64,000 bases of DNA, taken from assembly GCA_011050675.1 (NCBI GenBank), contig DRFI01000028.1, positions 186,001-250,000 on the forward strand. The letters are read 5' to 3'. The notes under the pieces were generated by a model that had not been told where the DNA came from, did not search any database, and worked only from the letters and a program-made list of their open reading frames with translations. Each line of letters begins with the position of its first letter. Position 1 is the first letter of the stretch. Below, one piece after another: positions 1 through 9,431 of this stretch. This DNA is from Maribacter sp. (GTDB lineage: Bacteria; Bacteroidota; Bacteroidia; Flavobacteriales; Flavobacteriaceae). The translations under genes were made by a program, and so were the position numbers.

Positions 1-117
1 ACGGATGATCATTTTTTGATGGAGATAGAAATCCATGACAACGAGCAAGAACTAAGAGATTTATTAATTGAAACTGGTGCAGTTGAAATTAATATCTCAG
101 AAAAAAACAGTCATTAA
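1..117 (+). CDS. actD: ActD C-terminus (partial), alternative complex III membrane subunit
   Basis: An open frame enters from the left edge and ends at TAA 115-117, two bases before the next ATG. Only the last 38 residues are present (it ends INISEKNSH). The segment is acidic and fits the end of the DUF3341 protein ActD, a small subunit of the quinol:cytochrome c oxidoreductase. The assignment rests mainly on position, because ActE and ActF follow directly in the usual act order. The tight spacing to the next gene suggests one transcript. Confidence 0.6.
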   Translation, partial: TDDHFLMEIEIHDNEQELRDLLIETGAVEINISEKNSH

Positions 118-119
118 AT

Positions 120-680
120 ATGAACAGTTTTAAGAAATTAGCAATAATATTCGGTTTGGCCGTCGTAGCAACTTCTTGCCACGATGAGCGTGATCGAAAT
201 TATCAGTACATGCCTAATATGTATGAGTCTGTAGGTTACGAAGCTTATGGTGAGGCAGATTTTTTGCCTAATCAATCAGAAGCACTGTTGCCACCAGCGA
301 ATACTATAAATAGAGGTTGGTTGCCATATGAAATTGAAAATTCTCCGGAAGGAAAAGAATTGTCAAGATTGCAGTCTAGTCCCTTGGATACAATGAATGT
401 GGAGACTAACTTAGCAAAAGGTGGTCAATTATATACAATTTATTGTGCTATTTGTCACGGAGACAAAGGTGACGGACAAGGTACACTTGTTAAAAGGGAG
501 AAGATACTAGGTGTTCCTAGTTATGCTGATCCAGTAAGAAACTTGACAGTAGGATCTACATATTATACAATTCATTACGGATTGAATTCAATGGGATCTT
601 ATGCATCTCAAATGAATACAGAAGAGATGTGGCAAGTATCTGAATATGTAATGAAACTGAAACAAGATTTAACCAAATAA
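120..680 (+). CDS. actE: ActE, monoheme cytochrome c lipoprotein of alternative complex III
   Basis: This 186-residue protein starts with a lipoprotein signal (VVATSC, lipid-bearing Cys20) and carries one heme c site, C109-A-I-C112-H113. Methionines near residues 156-163 (LNSMGSYASQM) are candidates for the distal axial ligand. As ActE it would sit on the periplasmic face of the inner membrane and take electrons from the quinol-oxidising core of alternative complex III towards the oxidase encoded just downstream. It lies 2 nt after the actD stop and 15 nt before actF. The family call is firm from the heme motif, lipobox and operon order. The exact axial ligand is inferred. Confidence 0.88.
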   Translation: MNSFKKLAIIFGLAVVATSCHDERDRNYQYMPNMYESVGYEAYGEADFLPNQSEALLPPANTINRGWLPYEIENSPEGKELSRLQSSPLDTMNVETNLAKGGQLYTIYCAICHGDKGDGQGTLVKREKILGVPSYADPVRNLTVGSTYYTIHYGLNSMGSYASQMNTEEMWQVSEYVMKLKQDLTK

Positions 681-695
681 TAGGTAAACAATACT

Positions 696-2030
696 ATGTA
701 TACGTTTTCAAATAGACTCAAAATAGCGTCCATCGTTCTAATGATAGTAGGTGCATTAGGTATCATTGGCGGTTTTGTTATGGCTCCTGGAACCATAGCA
801 GAGGCGAAAGAAATGGTAGCAAGTCATGACTCTGGTCATGGTGATGCTCATGGAGCTGAAGCAGAACATGCAACACAGGAGAATGATCATGCTGTTGCGG
901 ATACTCATGGTGAAGAACATGATTCTTCTCATGATCAACATTTATTAGATCAGTTAAAGAATAGACCTTGGGCAGCTTTATATGTTGCTGCATTCTTTTT
1001 TATGATGATTTCGCTTGGTGTACTTGCATTTTATGCAATTCAACGTGCGGCACAAGCAGGTTGGTCTCCTTTGTTATTCAGAGTGATGGAAGGGATAACC
1101 TCGTATTTAGTTCCTGGTGGTATAATAGTATTTGTGATTTTACTTCTTTCGGTATTGCATATGAATCATTTATTCATTTGGATGGATGAAAGCGTAGTTG
1201 CTCACGATGCTTTATTACAAGGTAAATCTGGTTATTTGAATCCTACTTTCTTTTTGATAAGAGCAGCTATATTCTTAGCAGGTTGGATCGGATATAGAGA
1301 ATATTCTAGAAAATTATCTTTAGCTCAAGATGAGTCTGATGATGATTCTAATTTCAAATTAAATTTTAGAATATCTGCTGGTTTCTTAGTGTTCTATTTG
1401 ATTTCTGAGTCGATTATGTCTTGGGATTGGATAATGAGTGTTGAACCACATTGGTTTAGTACATTATTTGGATGGTACATTTTCGCTAGTATGTTCGTGT
1501 CTGGTATTACAGTAATCGCAATGGTTACAATATACTTGAAATCTAAAGGGTATTTAGAAGATGTGAACGATAGTCATATTCATGATTTGGCTAAATTTAT
1601 GTTTGGTATCAGTATTTTCTGGACATACCTTTGGTTCTCTCAGTTCATGCTTATATGGTATTCCAATATTCCTGAAGAAGTAACATATTACATCACTAGA
1701 ATTGCAGATTATAGAATGCCTTTCTTTGGTATGGTAGCTATGAACTTCCTATTCCCTGTTTTGTTATTAATGAATAGCGATTATAAGAGAGTTAACTGGT
1801 TTGTTATTTTAACTGGTATTGTAATTTTAGCAGGTCACTACATGGATATCTTTAACGCCATAATGCCTTCTACGGTTGGTAAGAATTGGTACATTGGTAT
1901 ACCTGAGATTGGATCTGTATTATTTTTTGCAGGTTTATTTATATTCTGGGTATTTAGAGCGCTAGCAACAGCACCTCTACAACCAAAAAGGAATCCATTT
2001 ATTGAAGAAAGTAGACACTTTCATTATTAA
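696..2030 (+). CDS. actF: ActF, polytopic membrane subunit of alternative complex III
   Basis: A 444-residue integral membrane protein with about ten hydrophobic segments. ActF is a paralogue of the quinone-binding subunit ActC and forms part of the membrane core of alternative complex III, which oxidises menaquinol. After the first membrane segment (residues 10-32) comes an unusual loop, about residues 43-83, in which roughly every third or fourth residue is histidine, mixed with Asp and Glu; then the second membrane segment begins. The motif SWDWIMSVEPHWFSTLFGW is typical of the family. It is followed 32 nt later by the oxidase subunit II gene, so the two complexes are probably co-transcribed. 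Confidence 0.88.
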   Translation: MYTFSNRLKIASIVLMIVGALGIIGGFVMAPGTIAEAKEMVASHDSGHGDAHGAEAEHATQENDHAVADTHGEEHDSSHDQHLLDQLKNRPWAALYVAAFFFMMISLGVLAFYAIQRAAQAGWSPLLFRVMEGITSYLVPGGIIVFVILLLSVLHMNHLFIWMDESVVAHDALLQGKSGYLNPTFFLIRAAIFLAGWIGYREYSRKLSLAQDESDDDSNFKLNFRISAGFLVFYLISESIMSWDWIMSVEPHWFSTLFGWYIFASMFVSGITVIAMVTIYLKSKGYLEDVNDSHIHDLAKFMFGISIFWTYLWFSQFMLIWYSNIPEEVTYYITRIADYRMPFFGMVAMNFLFPVLLLMNSDYKRVNWFVILTGIVILAGHYMDIFNAIMPSTVGKNWYIGIPEIGSVLFFAGLFIFWVFRALATAPLQPKRNPFIEESRHFHY

Positions 2031-2062
2031 TAGATAAGTAAAGTATAACATTTATATATACG

Positions 2063-3166
2063 ATGACGACATTATTGACTTTAGCTGTTCTTGTTCTAGT
2101 AGCGATTGCCATATGGCAGTTGACTAAAATCTTTGAATTATCTCAGCTTAAAACCGAGAAACACCAAATAGCAACAGATAATGATAACAAGAATAACGGA
2201 TATATGTTATTTGCATTCTTGGTATTTATTTATGGAATAACCATTTTTAGTTTTTGGAAATACAGTAAATTCTTATTACCAGAAGCAGGTTCTGCACATG
2301 GTGAGGAATATGATAGCCTAATGTTGGTTTCGATGGTTATTATCTTCATAGTTCAGACTTTAACTCAAGCGTTATTACATTACTTCGGTTATAAGTATAG
2401 TGGGAAGAAAGGGCAGAAGGCTCTTTTTTACGCAGACAATGATCGTTTAGAATTCATTTGGACAATCATCCCAGTTATTGTTTTGGCAGGTCTTATTCTA
2501 TGGGGTTTATATACATGGACAACCATAATGGATGTTAATGATGACGATGATCCATTAATAGTAGAATTGTATGCACAGCAATTTAACTGGACAGCAAGAT
2601 ATGGTGGTGGTGATAATGTGCTGGGTGGTTCTAATGTTAGAATGATAGACATTGATAAGGCAAATGTATTAGGTTTAGATGAAGCCGATACCTATGCTCA
2701 TGATGATGTTATTGTTAAAGAATTACACTTGCCTGTTGGTAGAAAAGTCAATTTTAAAATGCGTTCTCAAGATGTTTTACATTCGGCTTATATGCCTCAT
2801 TTTAGAGCTCAAATGAATTGTGTGCCAGGTATGATAACTGAGTTTTCTTTTACTCCAATATACACGACGGAGGAAATGAGAGCTAATCCAGACGTTTTGG
2901 ATAAAGTAAAAAGAACGAATAAAATACGAGCAGAAAAATCTGCAAGTACTGGTGAAGTATTAGATCCTTGGGAATTCGATTATATCTTGCTTTGTAATAA
3001 GATTTGTGGAAAATCTCATTATAACATGCAGATGAAGATAATCGTAGAAACAGAAGAAGAGTATAATGCTTGGATGAAAGATCAATCAACTTTTGCCGAA
3101 ACGGTAATGAAAGATGAAACTGCTCCAGCATTTAATACGGTAAGTTCAGTTTCAGTAGGAGAGTAG
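2063..3166 (+). CDS. coxB: Cytochrome c oxidase subunit II (CuA subunit)
   Basis: This 367-residue subunit has three hydrophobic segments: an extra N-terminal one at residues 1-20, then about 48-68 and about 85-105, with a further helix near 130-155. A periplasmic cupredoxin domain follows. The binuclear CuA centre is visible at the C-terminal end as C311-N-K-I-C315-G-K-S-H319-Y-N-M322. The other His ligand is probably in VLHSAYMPHFRAQMNCVPGM. No cytochrome c domain is fused at the C terminus, so electrons must come from a separate cytochrome or directly from ActE. It lies between actF and coxA in an apparent five-gene transcript. Confidence 0.93.
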   Translation: MTTLLTLAVLVLVAIAIWQLTKIFELSQLKTEKHQIATDNDNKNNGYMLFAFLVFIYGITIFSFWKYSKFLLPEAGSAHGEEYDSLMLVSMVIIFIVQTLTQALLHYFGYKYSGKKGQKALFYADNDRLEFIWTIIPVIVLAGLILWGLYTWTTIMDVNDDDDPLIVELYAQQFNWTARYGGGDNVLGGSNVRMIDIDKANVLGLDEADTYAHDDVIVKELHLPVGRKVNFKMRSQDVLHSAYMPHFRAQMNCVPGMITEFSFTPIYTTEEMRANPDVLDKVKRTNKIRAEKSASTGEVLDPWEFDYILLCNKICGKSHYNMQMKIIVETEEEYNAWMKDQSTFAETVMKDETAPAFNTVSSVSVGE

Positions 3167-3227
3167 TTCTTTACTTTCAAGTCAACAAAGCTATAATAAG
3201 AAAATTAATAAAAATAAGATTTCGATT

Positions 3228-5057
3228 ATGTCAGCAACAGCACATGCACATGTAGATGATCACGCACATGACGATCATGGACATCATCATAAAGAAACTT
3301 TTGTAACAAAGTATATCTTTAGTCAAGACCATAAAATGATTGCTAAACAATACCTTATAACAGGTGTATTGGTAATGGGTTTTATTGGTATAGCGATGTC
3401 ATTATTATTTAGAATGCAATTGGCTTGGCCAGGCGAATCATTTCCAATTTTTGAAGCTCTTTTAGGAAAGTGGGCTCCAGGTGGGGTGATGGATGCTGAT
3501 GTTTATTTGGCTTTAGTTACCATGCATGGTACTATAATGGTCTTTTTTGTTTTAACTGCTGGTCTAAGTGGTACATTTAGTAACCTTTTGATTCCGTTGC
3601 AAATTGGAGCTCGCGATATGGCATCTGGTTTTCTGAACATGGTTTCATTTTGGTTGTTTTTTGTTTCTGCTGTTATAATGGTTATTTCATTATTTGTTGA
3701 GGCAGGTCCTGCGGCGGCTGGTTGGACAATTTATCCTCCATTAAGTGCATTACCTATGGCTCAACCAGGTTCTGGATTGGGTATGACATTATGGTTAAGT
3801 TCAATGGCAATATTTATTGCATCTTCTTTATTAGGGTCTTTGAATTACATTGTTACTGTAATAAATTTAAGAACAAAAGGTATGTCAATGACTAGATTGC
3901 CATTGACTATTTGGGCATTTTTTGTTACCGCTATAATCGGGGTAATATCATTCCCGGTTTTATTATCTGCAGCTCTTTTGTTAATAATGGATAGAAGTTT
4001 TGGTACTTCTTTCTTCTTATCTGATATATTTATTCAAGGCGAAGTTTTACATTATCAAGGTGGATCACCGGTATTATTCGAACATTTATTTTGGTTCTTA
4101 GGGCATCCGGAGGTATATATAGTTATTTTACCGGCAATGGGATTAGTGTCTGAAATTATGGCTACTAGTTCACGTAAACCTATATTTGGTTACCGTGCTA
4201 TGATTGCTTCTATATTGGCAATTGCTTTTCTTTCAACAATTGTTTGGGGTCACCACATGTTTATTTCTGGTATGAATCCATTTTTAGGGTCTGTATTTAC
4301 ATTTACAACCTTATTAATTGCTATTCCTTCTGCTGTAAAGGCGTTTAACTGGATTACAACACTTTGGAAAGGTAATTTGCAATTAAATCCGGCCATGTTA
4401 TTTTCCATTGGCTTTGTATCTACTTTTATTACAGGTGGTTTAACAGGTATTGTTTTAGGTGATAGTACATTAGATATAAATGTTCATGATACTTATTTTG
4501 TAATTGCTCACTTTCACTTAGTAATGGGTATCTCTGCATTATATGGTTTGTTTGCTGGTGTATACCATTGGTTCCCTGTAATGTTCGAAGGAAAGCTTTT
4601 AAATAAGAACTTAGGTTATGTACATTTTTGGGTAACTGCAATTTGTGCGTATGGTGTTTTCTTCCCAATGCATTTTGTTGGTATGGCAGGCGTACCTAGA
4701 AGATATTATGAAAATACGGCATTCCCAATGTTTGATGAACTTACAGATATACAAGTATTAATGACTGTATTTGCTATCATAGCAGGAGTTGCTCAATTAG
4801 TTTTTGTTGCAAACTTTATCTATAGTGTTTTCTATGGTAAGGTTGGTCCTGTTAACCCTTGGAAATCCAATACACTAGAATGGACTGCTGAACAGAAGCA
4901 TGTTCATGGTAACTGGGCTGGGGCTATTCCCGAGGTTCACAGATGGTCTTATGATTATAGTAAAGTTGATGAGAATGGAGAATATTTTATTCCAGGTCAA
5001 GATTACATTCCTCAACATATACCACTACAGGAGAATGAAGAAGAAATGAGTCATTAA
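3228..5057 (+). CDS. coxA: Cytochrome c oxidase subunit I (heme-copper catalytic subunit)
   Basis: A 609-residue catalytic subunit of an A-type heme-copper oxidase with 12 or more membrane helices. Visible ligands are H100 (TMHGTIMVFF, heme a), the HPEVY motif with its cross-linked His-Tyr pair, WGHHMF (CuB), and HDTYFVIAHFHLVMG (both hemes). GHPE carries the D-channel glutamate of the A1 class. The cytoplasmic N terminus is strikingly histidine-rich: nine His among residues 6-21 (AHAHVDDHAHDDHGHHH). It reduces oxygen to water and pumps protons, using electrons from subunit II. A strong terminator follows 18 nt after the stop. Confidence 0.96.
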   Translation: MSATAHAHVDDHAHDDHGHHHKETFVTKYIFSQDHKMIAKQYLITGVLVMGFIGIAMSLLFRMQLAWPGESFPIFEALLGKWAPGGVMDADVYLALVTMHGTIMVFFVLTAGLSGTFSNLLIPLQIGARDMASGFLNMVSFWLFFVSAVIMVISLFVEAGPAAAGWTIYPPLSALPMAQPGSGLGMTLWLSSMAIFIASSLLGSLNYIVTVINLRTKGMSMTRLPLTIWAFFVTAIIGVISFPVLLSAALLLIMDRSFGTSFFLSDIFIQGEVLHYQGGSPVLFEHLFWFLGHPEVYIVILPAMGLVSEIMATSSRKPIFGYRAMIASILAIAFLSTIVWGHHMFISGMNPFLGSVFTFTTLLIAIPSAVKAFNWITTLWKGNLQLNPAMLFSIGFVSTFITGGLTGIVLGDSTLDINVHDTYFVIAHFHLVMGISALYGLFAGVYHWFPVMFEGKLLNKNLGYVHFWVTAICAYGVFFPMHFVGMAGVPRRYYENTAFPMFDELTDIQVLMTVFAIIAGVAQLVFVANFIYSVFYGKVGPVNPWKSNTLEWTAEQKHVHGNWAGAIPEVHRWSYDYSKVDENGEYFIPGQDYIPQHIPLQENEEEMSH

Positions 5058-5075
5058 ATAATATATATTATTATG

Positions 5076-5108
5076 AAAGCCCAACTAGCAATAGTTGGGC
5101 TTTTTTTT
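5076..5108 (+). terminator. Rho-independent terminator of the act-cox operon
   Basis: An 11-bp perfect stem (AAAGCCCAACT, 5076-5086, with AGTTGGGCTTT, 5093-5103) has a 6-nt loop and is followed by a run of T to 5108. It starts 18 nt after the coxA stop. Confidence 0.92.
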
Positions 5109-5189
5109 GTTTAGCTCTTAAGATATTGCTAAGTTGTTATAAGATTAATTTAAATTAGATATCTTCATTTTATAATAGAAGTATAGATT

Positions 5190-6017
5190 ATGAAAAAGTT
5201 CACCCTATTGGTAGTTGTATTGTTTATCTCGGTCACTGGTTACACTCAACGTAAACCTAAGATTAAAGGAAATAAGAATGTTATTGAAGTAAGAGAAGAT
5301 TTAGCCCCGTTTACGGCAATTGAATTGGTAGACGATTTAGATATTGTTATTCAAAAAGCATCACAAGAAGGTTATGCATTAGAGCTTGATGATAATCTTT
5401 TAGATGTTTTGAAGTTTAAAGTTGATGGTGGTGTTTTAAAAATATCTTCTTTTTATAATATTACTTCAAAAAAGAAATTAGAGATTACAATTTTCTTTCA
5501 AGAGTTAAGAAGTATTAAAATGCTAAACGGTAAGATTAGTATGAAAGACGTTATTTCTACGGATCGATTAAAGGTGGCTACTTTTGGTACATCTAGATTA
5601 GAACTTAATGCCACCGCTGATATTATGGATATTACAATGGAGGAGATTAGTTCTGGTGATTTCAATTTAGCTAGTGATTCATTAAACATTACTCTTAAAG
5701 ATAGAATAGATGTTAAGCTGTATACAACAGGTACTAGCAACAATATCTACATGTATAAAAATGCATCTGCTAAAATTGAGGGTACTGCCGATTTTTTAAT
5801 GGCAAAAATGTACGGCAATAGTTCTCTTAAAGCTGCAGACCTTCAGTCTAATGATGTTCTGTTAATTACAGAGGATTCACCAGATATTGAGGTTAGGGCA
5901 TTAAACACCCTACAACTTAGTTCAAAAGGTGGCACAAGAACTAAATTGTACGGCGAAGCTAAAATTACCATCTTAGACTTTCTAGATACTTCTCGTTTAG
6001 AAAAGGAAAGGGACTAG
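5190..6017 (+). CDS. Secreted GIN-domain (DUF2807) protein
   Basis: A 275-residue protein with an N-terminal signal peptide (about residues 1-19, ending GYTQ). The rest is a repetitive beta-strand pattern typical of the 'head GIN' / DUF2807 domain (for example APFTAIELVDDLDIVIQKA at the start). These domains form right-handed beta-helices in the periplasm or on the surface of Bacteroidota; their biochemical role is not established. The gene stands alone after the coxA terminator. Its TAG stop lies inside a CTAG palindrome that also supplies the stop of the convergent dehydrogenase gene, so no terminator separates them. Confidence 0.75.
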   Translation: MKKFTLLVVVLFISVTGYTQRKPKIKGNKNVIEVREDLAPFTAIELVDDLDIVIQKASQEGYALELDDNLLDVLKFKVDGGVLKISSFYNITSKKKLEITIFFQELRSIKMLNGKISMKDVISTDRLKVATFGTSRLELNATADIMDITMEEISSGDFNLASDSLNITLKDRIDVKLYTTGTSNNIYMYKNASAKIEGTADFLMAKMYGNSSLKAADLQSNDVLLITEDSPDIEVRALNTLQLSSKGGTRTKLYGEAKITILDFLDTSRLEKERD

Positions 6018-8278
6018 TTGGCAATAGGTGCTGTCATAAGATGTTCAGGTATTCCAAAACCATCCACAAGGCTTTCTAAATGCGGTCTTAACTCAGTGCA
6101 TAAACGTTCAACTCGTTGTCTAATTGCTTTTGATTTAGTTCCGCTAATATATCCTTGCTCTAGATACCACGAAGCATCTTTTCTAATTTCATGAAGAGCA
6201 TAAAGGGTGCCCAGTTTTTCAAATAAAGCTTTGTTTTCTGGGTCTGTAATAGTGCTGTTGTGTTCTAGGAAGGATTTGTATGCTAGTTCTGTGCTATACG
6301 CCTTACCTAGTGTCATTAAGTGGGTCTGAACCTTTAAGAAGGCTTGATATGACGGAATGCCTTTTTTGATATATCCTCGAATCCTCATGGCAATAGTATA
6401 GGTTAGGCGTCTTGTTCTATGCTCTAGAGCATGTACATGAAATTTAGGATTGTATAAATGATCTTTGTCGGTCTTATTAGTGTAAAGAGGGTTTATGGTA
6501 GATAGCTTATCGCTTAGTTGTGAGCTCAGCAATTTTAATACAGTTGAGAATCCTGCACTATTAAATTCTGCTTTAAAATCTGAAAGAACACCTTTAGCCG
6601 CTAGTTGTAACAATACATTATTATCACCTTCAAAAGTGGTAAAAATATCAACGTCTCCTTTCAAATCTGCAATACGATTTTCTAAAAGATAACCCTTACC
6701 TCCACAAGCTTCTCTACATTCTTGTATCGCATCATTTGCATACCAAGTAATTATAGACTTTAAGCCGGCAACTTGGGTTTCAATTTGTCGTTTGTCTGGT
6801 TGAGATTCGTCACAATACAATTCCATCATTTTGTCTAAAGTGATGTGATATACATACGCACTTGCTACTAATGGTGTTAAGCGTAATTGATGAGATGGGT
6901 AATCCATCAATAAATCTTCTTGGATTTTTACACTGTCATTGAACTGTCTTCTTTTTAAAGCATGTTTAATGGCTACGGTTAATGCAAATTTAGCTCCGCC
7001 CAAACCTGCTCTGGCAACGCATATACGTCCGCCGACTAAAGTGCCTAACATTGTGAAAAACCGCTTATTTGGATTTTTAATCTCTGAGTAATAGTCGCCA
7101 TTACCTAGAATTGTACCGTACTTATTCAATAAATTTTCCTTTGGCACCTCTACTTGATTAAACCATATTTTGCCGTTATCGACACCGTTTAACCCAAGTT
7201 TGTATCCATTATCTTCAACTGTTATACCTGGCAAGAGTTCATGGTTTTTATTTCTAAGTGGAACTAGAATTGCGTGAACTCCTTCATTTTTACCATTAAC
7301 GATAAGTTGCGCGAACACTGATGCCATTTTAGAATGTATGGCATTACCAATATATTCTTTGTTGTCATTTTTACCTGGGGTGTGAATAACAATCGTTTCA
7401 GTATTTTTGTTATACGTTGCCGTTGTCTTAATTCCACGAACGTTAGAGCCATGTCCGGTTTCCGTCATGGCAAAACAACCTAATAACTCTGCAGCGCCTG
7501 TTGCTGATAAATATTTATCGTGATGTTTTTTTGTTCCTAGTTTTTGCACGCTTCCTCCAAATAACCCGAATTGCACACCAAATTTTATAGCTAAGCTTCC
7601 ATCCGCCCACATCATATTTTCAAAAATTGTGGCGTAACCTTCCATGTCATTTGCACCACCGTATCCTTCAGGATAAGCCATTGCCCCATAACCTTTATCG
7701 GCTAAAAACTCAACTTGTTTCAAAACATGGTTACGGAATTCTTCTTTGTTCCGTCTTACTTTCCATGAGAATATAGGGTCACTCAAAACTTTTCTAAAAG
7801 AATCTATGACATCTGCATGGTCCCCCTTTAGAATTTTATCTATTTTCTTAGCTGAATATTGAGATGCTTTTTTATCTAAATCAATATGAACATCAAACAA
7901 ATGATTATAATGGTTAGGTTGTATGCCCAAGTTAATCTCAATGTTTTTAATATGCTCATTAAAAGGAATATCATGATTATAGTGTATGGCAACCTTTTGG
8001 CTAAATGCTGTTAATGGGTATGTTTCATGTTCTACTAATTTTACGCCACTATTGGTTATCAATTGCTTCCAAGATTTAAGTAATTGATTCTTTGGTGGGT
8101 TTATAACATTCAACCACGCTTTCAGTTGTTTTTTATCTTCATCTGACAATGTATTGTCATTGGAAATTGCATTTGTTACTACATTGATTTCTGATGCAGA
8201 TAATAGGTCATCTGACCATATAATATAAAATACAGGTATATACTGAAGAACAGTTGCGGTGTAATTTTCTTTTGTCAT
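6014..8278 (-). CDS. Acyl-CoA dehydrogenase/oxidase-like flavoprotein
   Basis: A 754-residue protein with acyl-CoA oxidase layout: a helical N-terminal part (1-170), the acyl-CoA dehydrogenase middle domain (about 175-430; AMTETGHGSNVRGIKTTA and GLNGVDNGKIWFNQVEVP), then C-terminal helical domains with FTTFEGDNNVLLQLAAKGVL, where the Glu matches the catalytic base of acyl-CoA oxidases. It should oxidise acyl-CoA to trans-2-enoyl-CoA with FAD. Whether electrons go to oxygen or to an electron-transfer flavoprotein cannot be told from sequence. It is monocistronic and convergent with the GIN gene. About 130 nt of divergent spacer separate it from ruvB. Confidence 0.85.
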   Translation of the reverse strand: MTKENYTATVLQYIPVFYIIWSDDLLSASEINVVTNAISNDNTLSDEDKKQLKAWLNVINPPKNQLLKSWKQLITNSGVKLVEHETYPLTAFSQKVAIHYNHDIPFNEHIKNIEINLGIQPNHYNHLFDVHIDLDKKASQYSAKKIDKILKGDHADVIDSFRKVLSDPIFSWKVRRNKEEFRNHVLKQVEFLADKGYGAMAYPEGYGGANDMEGYATIFENMMWADGSLAIKFGVQFGLFGGSVQKLGTKKHHDKYLSATGAAELLGCFAMTETGHGSNVRGIKTTATYNKNTETIVIHTPGKNDNKEYIGNAIHSKMASVFAQLIVNGKNEGVHAILVPLRNKNHELLPGITVEDNGYKLGLNGVDNGKIWFNQVEVPKENLLNKYGTILGNGDYYSEIKNPNKRFFTMLGTLVGGRICVARAGLGGAKFALTVAIKHALKRRQFNDSVKIQEDLLMDYPSHQLRLTPLVASAYVYHITLDKMMELYCDESQPDKRQIETQVAGLKSIITWYANDAIQECREACGGKGYLLENRIADLKGDVDIFTTFEGDNNVLLQLAAKGVLSDFKAEFNSAGFSTVLKLLSSQLSDKLSTINPLYTNKTDKDHLYNPKFHVHALEHRTRRLTYTIAMRIRGYIKKGIPSYQAFLKVQTHLMTLGKAYSTELAYKSFLEHNSTITDPENKALFEKLGTLYALHEIRKDASWYLEQGYISGTKSKAIRQRVERLCTELRPHLESLVDGFGIPEHLMTAPIAN

Positions 8279-8393
8279 GCCATGAAATTACAATTTTTAG
8301 TTAGAATTCTATAGTCTATTTAACGCTTCATTTAGGTGTAAGTTAAATTACAATAAGCTAATTTCAGATAGATTAAGTTATCTAGTGTTTGTC

Positions 8394-8401
8394 TATCTTT
8401 G
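8394..8401 (+). promoter_or_regulatory. Bacteroidota -7 element (TATCTTTG) upstream of ruvB
   Basis: TATCTTTG matches the TAnnTTTG consensus and ends 7 nt before the ruvB ATG at 8409. No clear TTG -33 box is seen at the best spacing, so the call rests on the -7 match alone. If used, the transcript would have almost no leader. Confidence 0.5.
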
Positions 8402-8408
8402 TTAGTCT

Positions 8409-9431
8409 ATGAACGAGCATTTAGACCCATCTGCGGAAGGTTTCTCTAACGAGGAATTGGATATTGAAAGAGCATTAAGACCCATAAATTTTGACGATTT
8501 TACGGGGCAAGAGCAAGTACTTGAAAATCTTAAGGTATTTGTTGAAGCGGCTAATAGAAGGGGTGAGGCGCTAGATCATACCTTATTTCATGGTCCCCCA
8601 GGTTTGGGTAAGACTACGTTGGCTAATATTTTGGCTAACGAGTTGGGAGTAGGGATTAAAATAACATCTGGTCCTGTTTTGGATAAACCGGGAGATTTAG
8701 CTGGACTTCTAACCAATTTAGAAGAAAGAGATGTTTTATTTATTGATGAAATACACAGATTAAGTCCAATAGTAGAAGAATATTTGTATTCTGCTATGGA
8801 GGATTATAAAATCGATATAATGATTGAGTCCGGACCCAATGCAAGGTCTGTACAGATTAATTTAAATCCTTTCACCTTAATTGGTGCAACTACAAGATCC
8901 GGATTATTGACTGCGCCAATGCGTGCAAGATTTGGTATTCAAAGTAGGTTACAATATTATTCTACAGAACTGTTATCTACCATAGTGGAGCGTAGTGCAG
9001 AAATTTTAGGTGTACCTATAACCCAAGATGCTGCAATAGAAATAGCCGGTAGAAGTAGAGGAACGCCTAGAATTTGTAATGCTTTGTTAAGAAGGGTTAG
9101 GGATTTTGCGGAAATTAAGGGCAATGGCTCTATTGATATGGAAATATCAAGATTCAGCTTGAAAGCCTTAAATGTGGATGCGCATGGTTTAGATGAAATG
9201 GACAATAAAATTCTTACTACTTTAATAGATAAGTTTAAAGGAGGTCCTGTTGGTATAACCACTTTAGCTACTGCTGTTTCTGAGAGTGCCGAAACTATTG
9301 AAGAGGTATACGAACCTTTTTTAATACAACAAGGTTTTATAATGAGAACGCCTCGTGGACGTGAAGTGACTGAATTAGCGTATAAGCATTTAGGGAGGGT
9401 CAAAGGAGGAATTCAACCAGGTTTGTTTTGA
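8409..9431 (+). CDS. ruvB: Holliday junction branch-migration ATPase RuvB
   Basis: A 340-residue AAA+ motor of normal family length. Walker A is GPPGLGKTT (62-70), Walker B is VLFIDEIHR, sensor 1 lies in [20 protein letters not shown], and the C-terminal winged helix follows GRSRGTPRI. With RuvA it drives branch migration of Holliday junctions in recombinational repair. In this window ruvA is about 5 kb away, so the two are not one operon; ruvC is not present here. The stop codon overlaps the TTG start of queG by 4 nt (TTGA), suggesting translational coupling. Confidence 0.97.
   Translation: MNEHLDPSAEGFSNEELDIERALRPINFDDFTGQEQVLENLKVFVEAANRRGEALDHTLFHGPPGLGKTTLANILANELGVGIKITSGPVLDKPGDLAGLLTNLEERDVLFIDEIHRLSPIVEEYLYSAMEDYKIDIMIESGPNARSVQINLNPFTLIGATTRSGLLTAPMRARFGIQSRLQYYSTELLSTIVERSAEILGVPITQDAAIEIAGRSRGTPRICNALLRRVRDFAEIKGNGSIDMEISRFSLKALNVDAHGLDEMDNKILTTLIDKFKGGPVGITTLATAVSESAETIEEVYEPFLIQQGFIMRTPRGREVTELAYKHLGRVKGGIQPGLF

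Noticed and set aside
8957-9403. 148-residue open frame on the minus strand
   Set aside because: It is entirely within ruvB on the opposite strand and has no family features.
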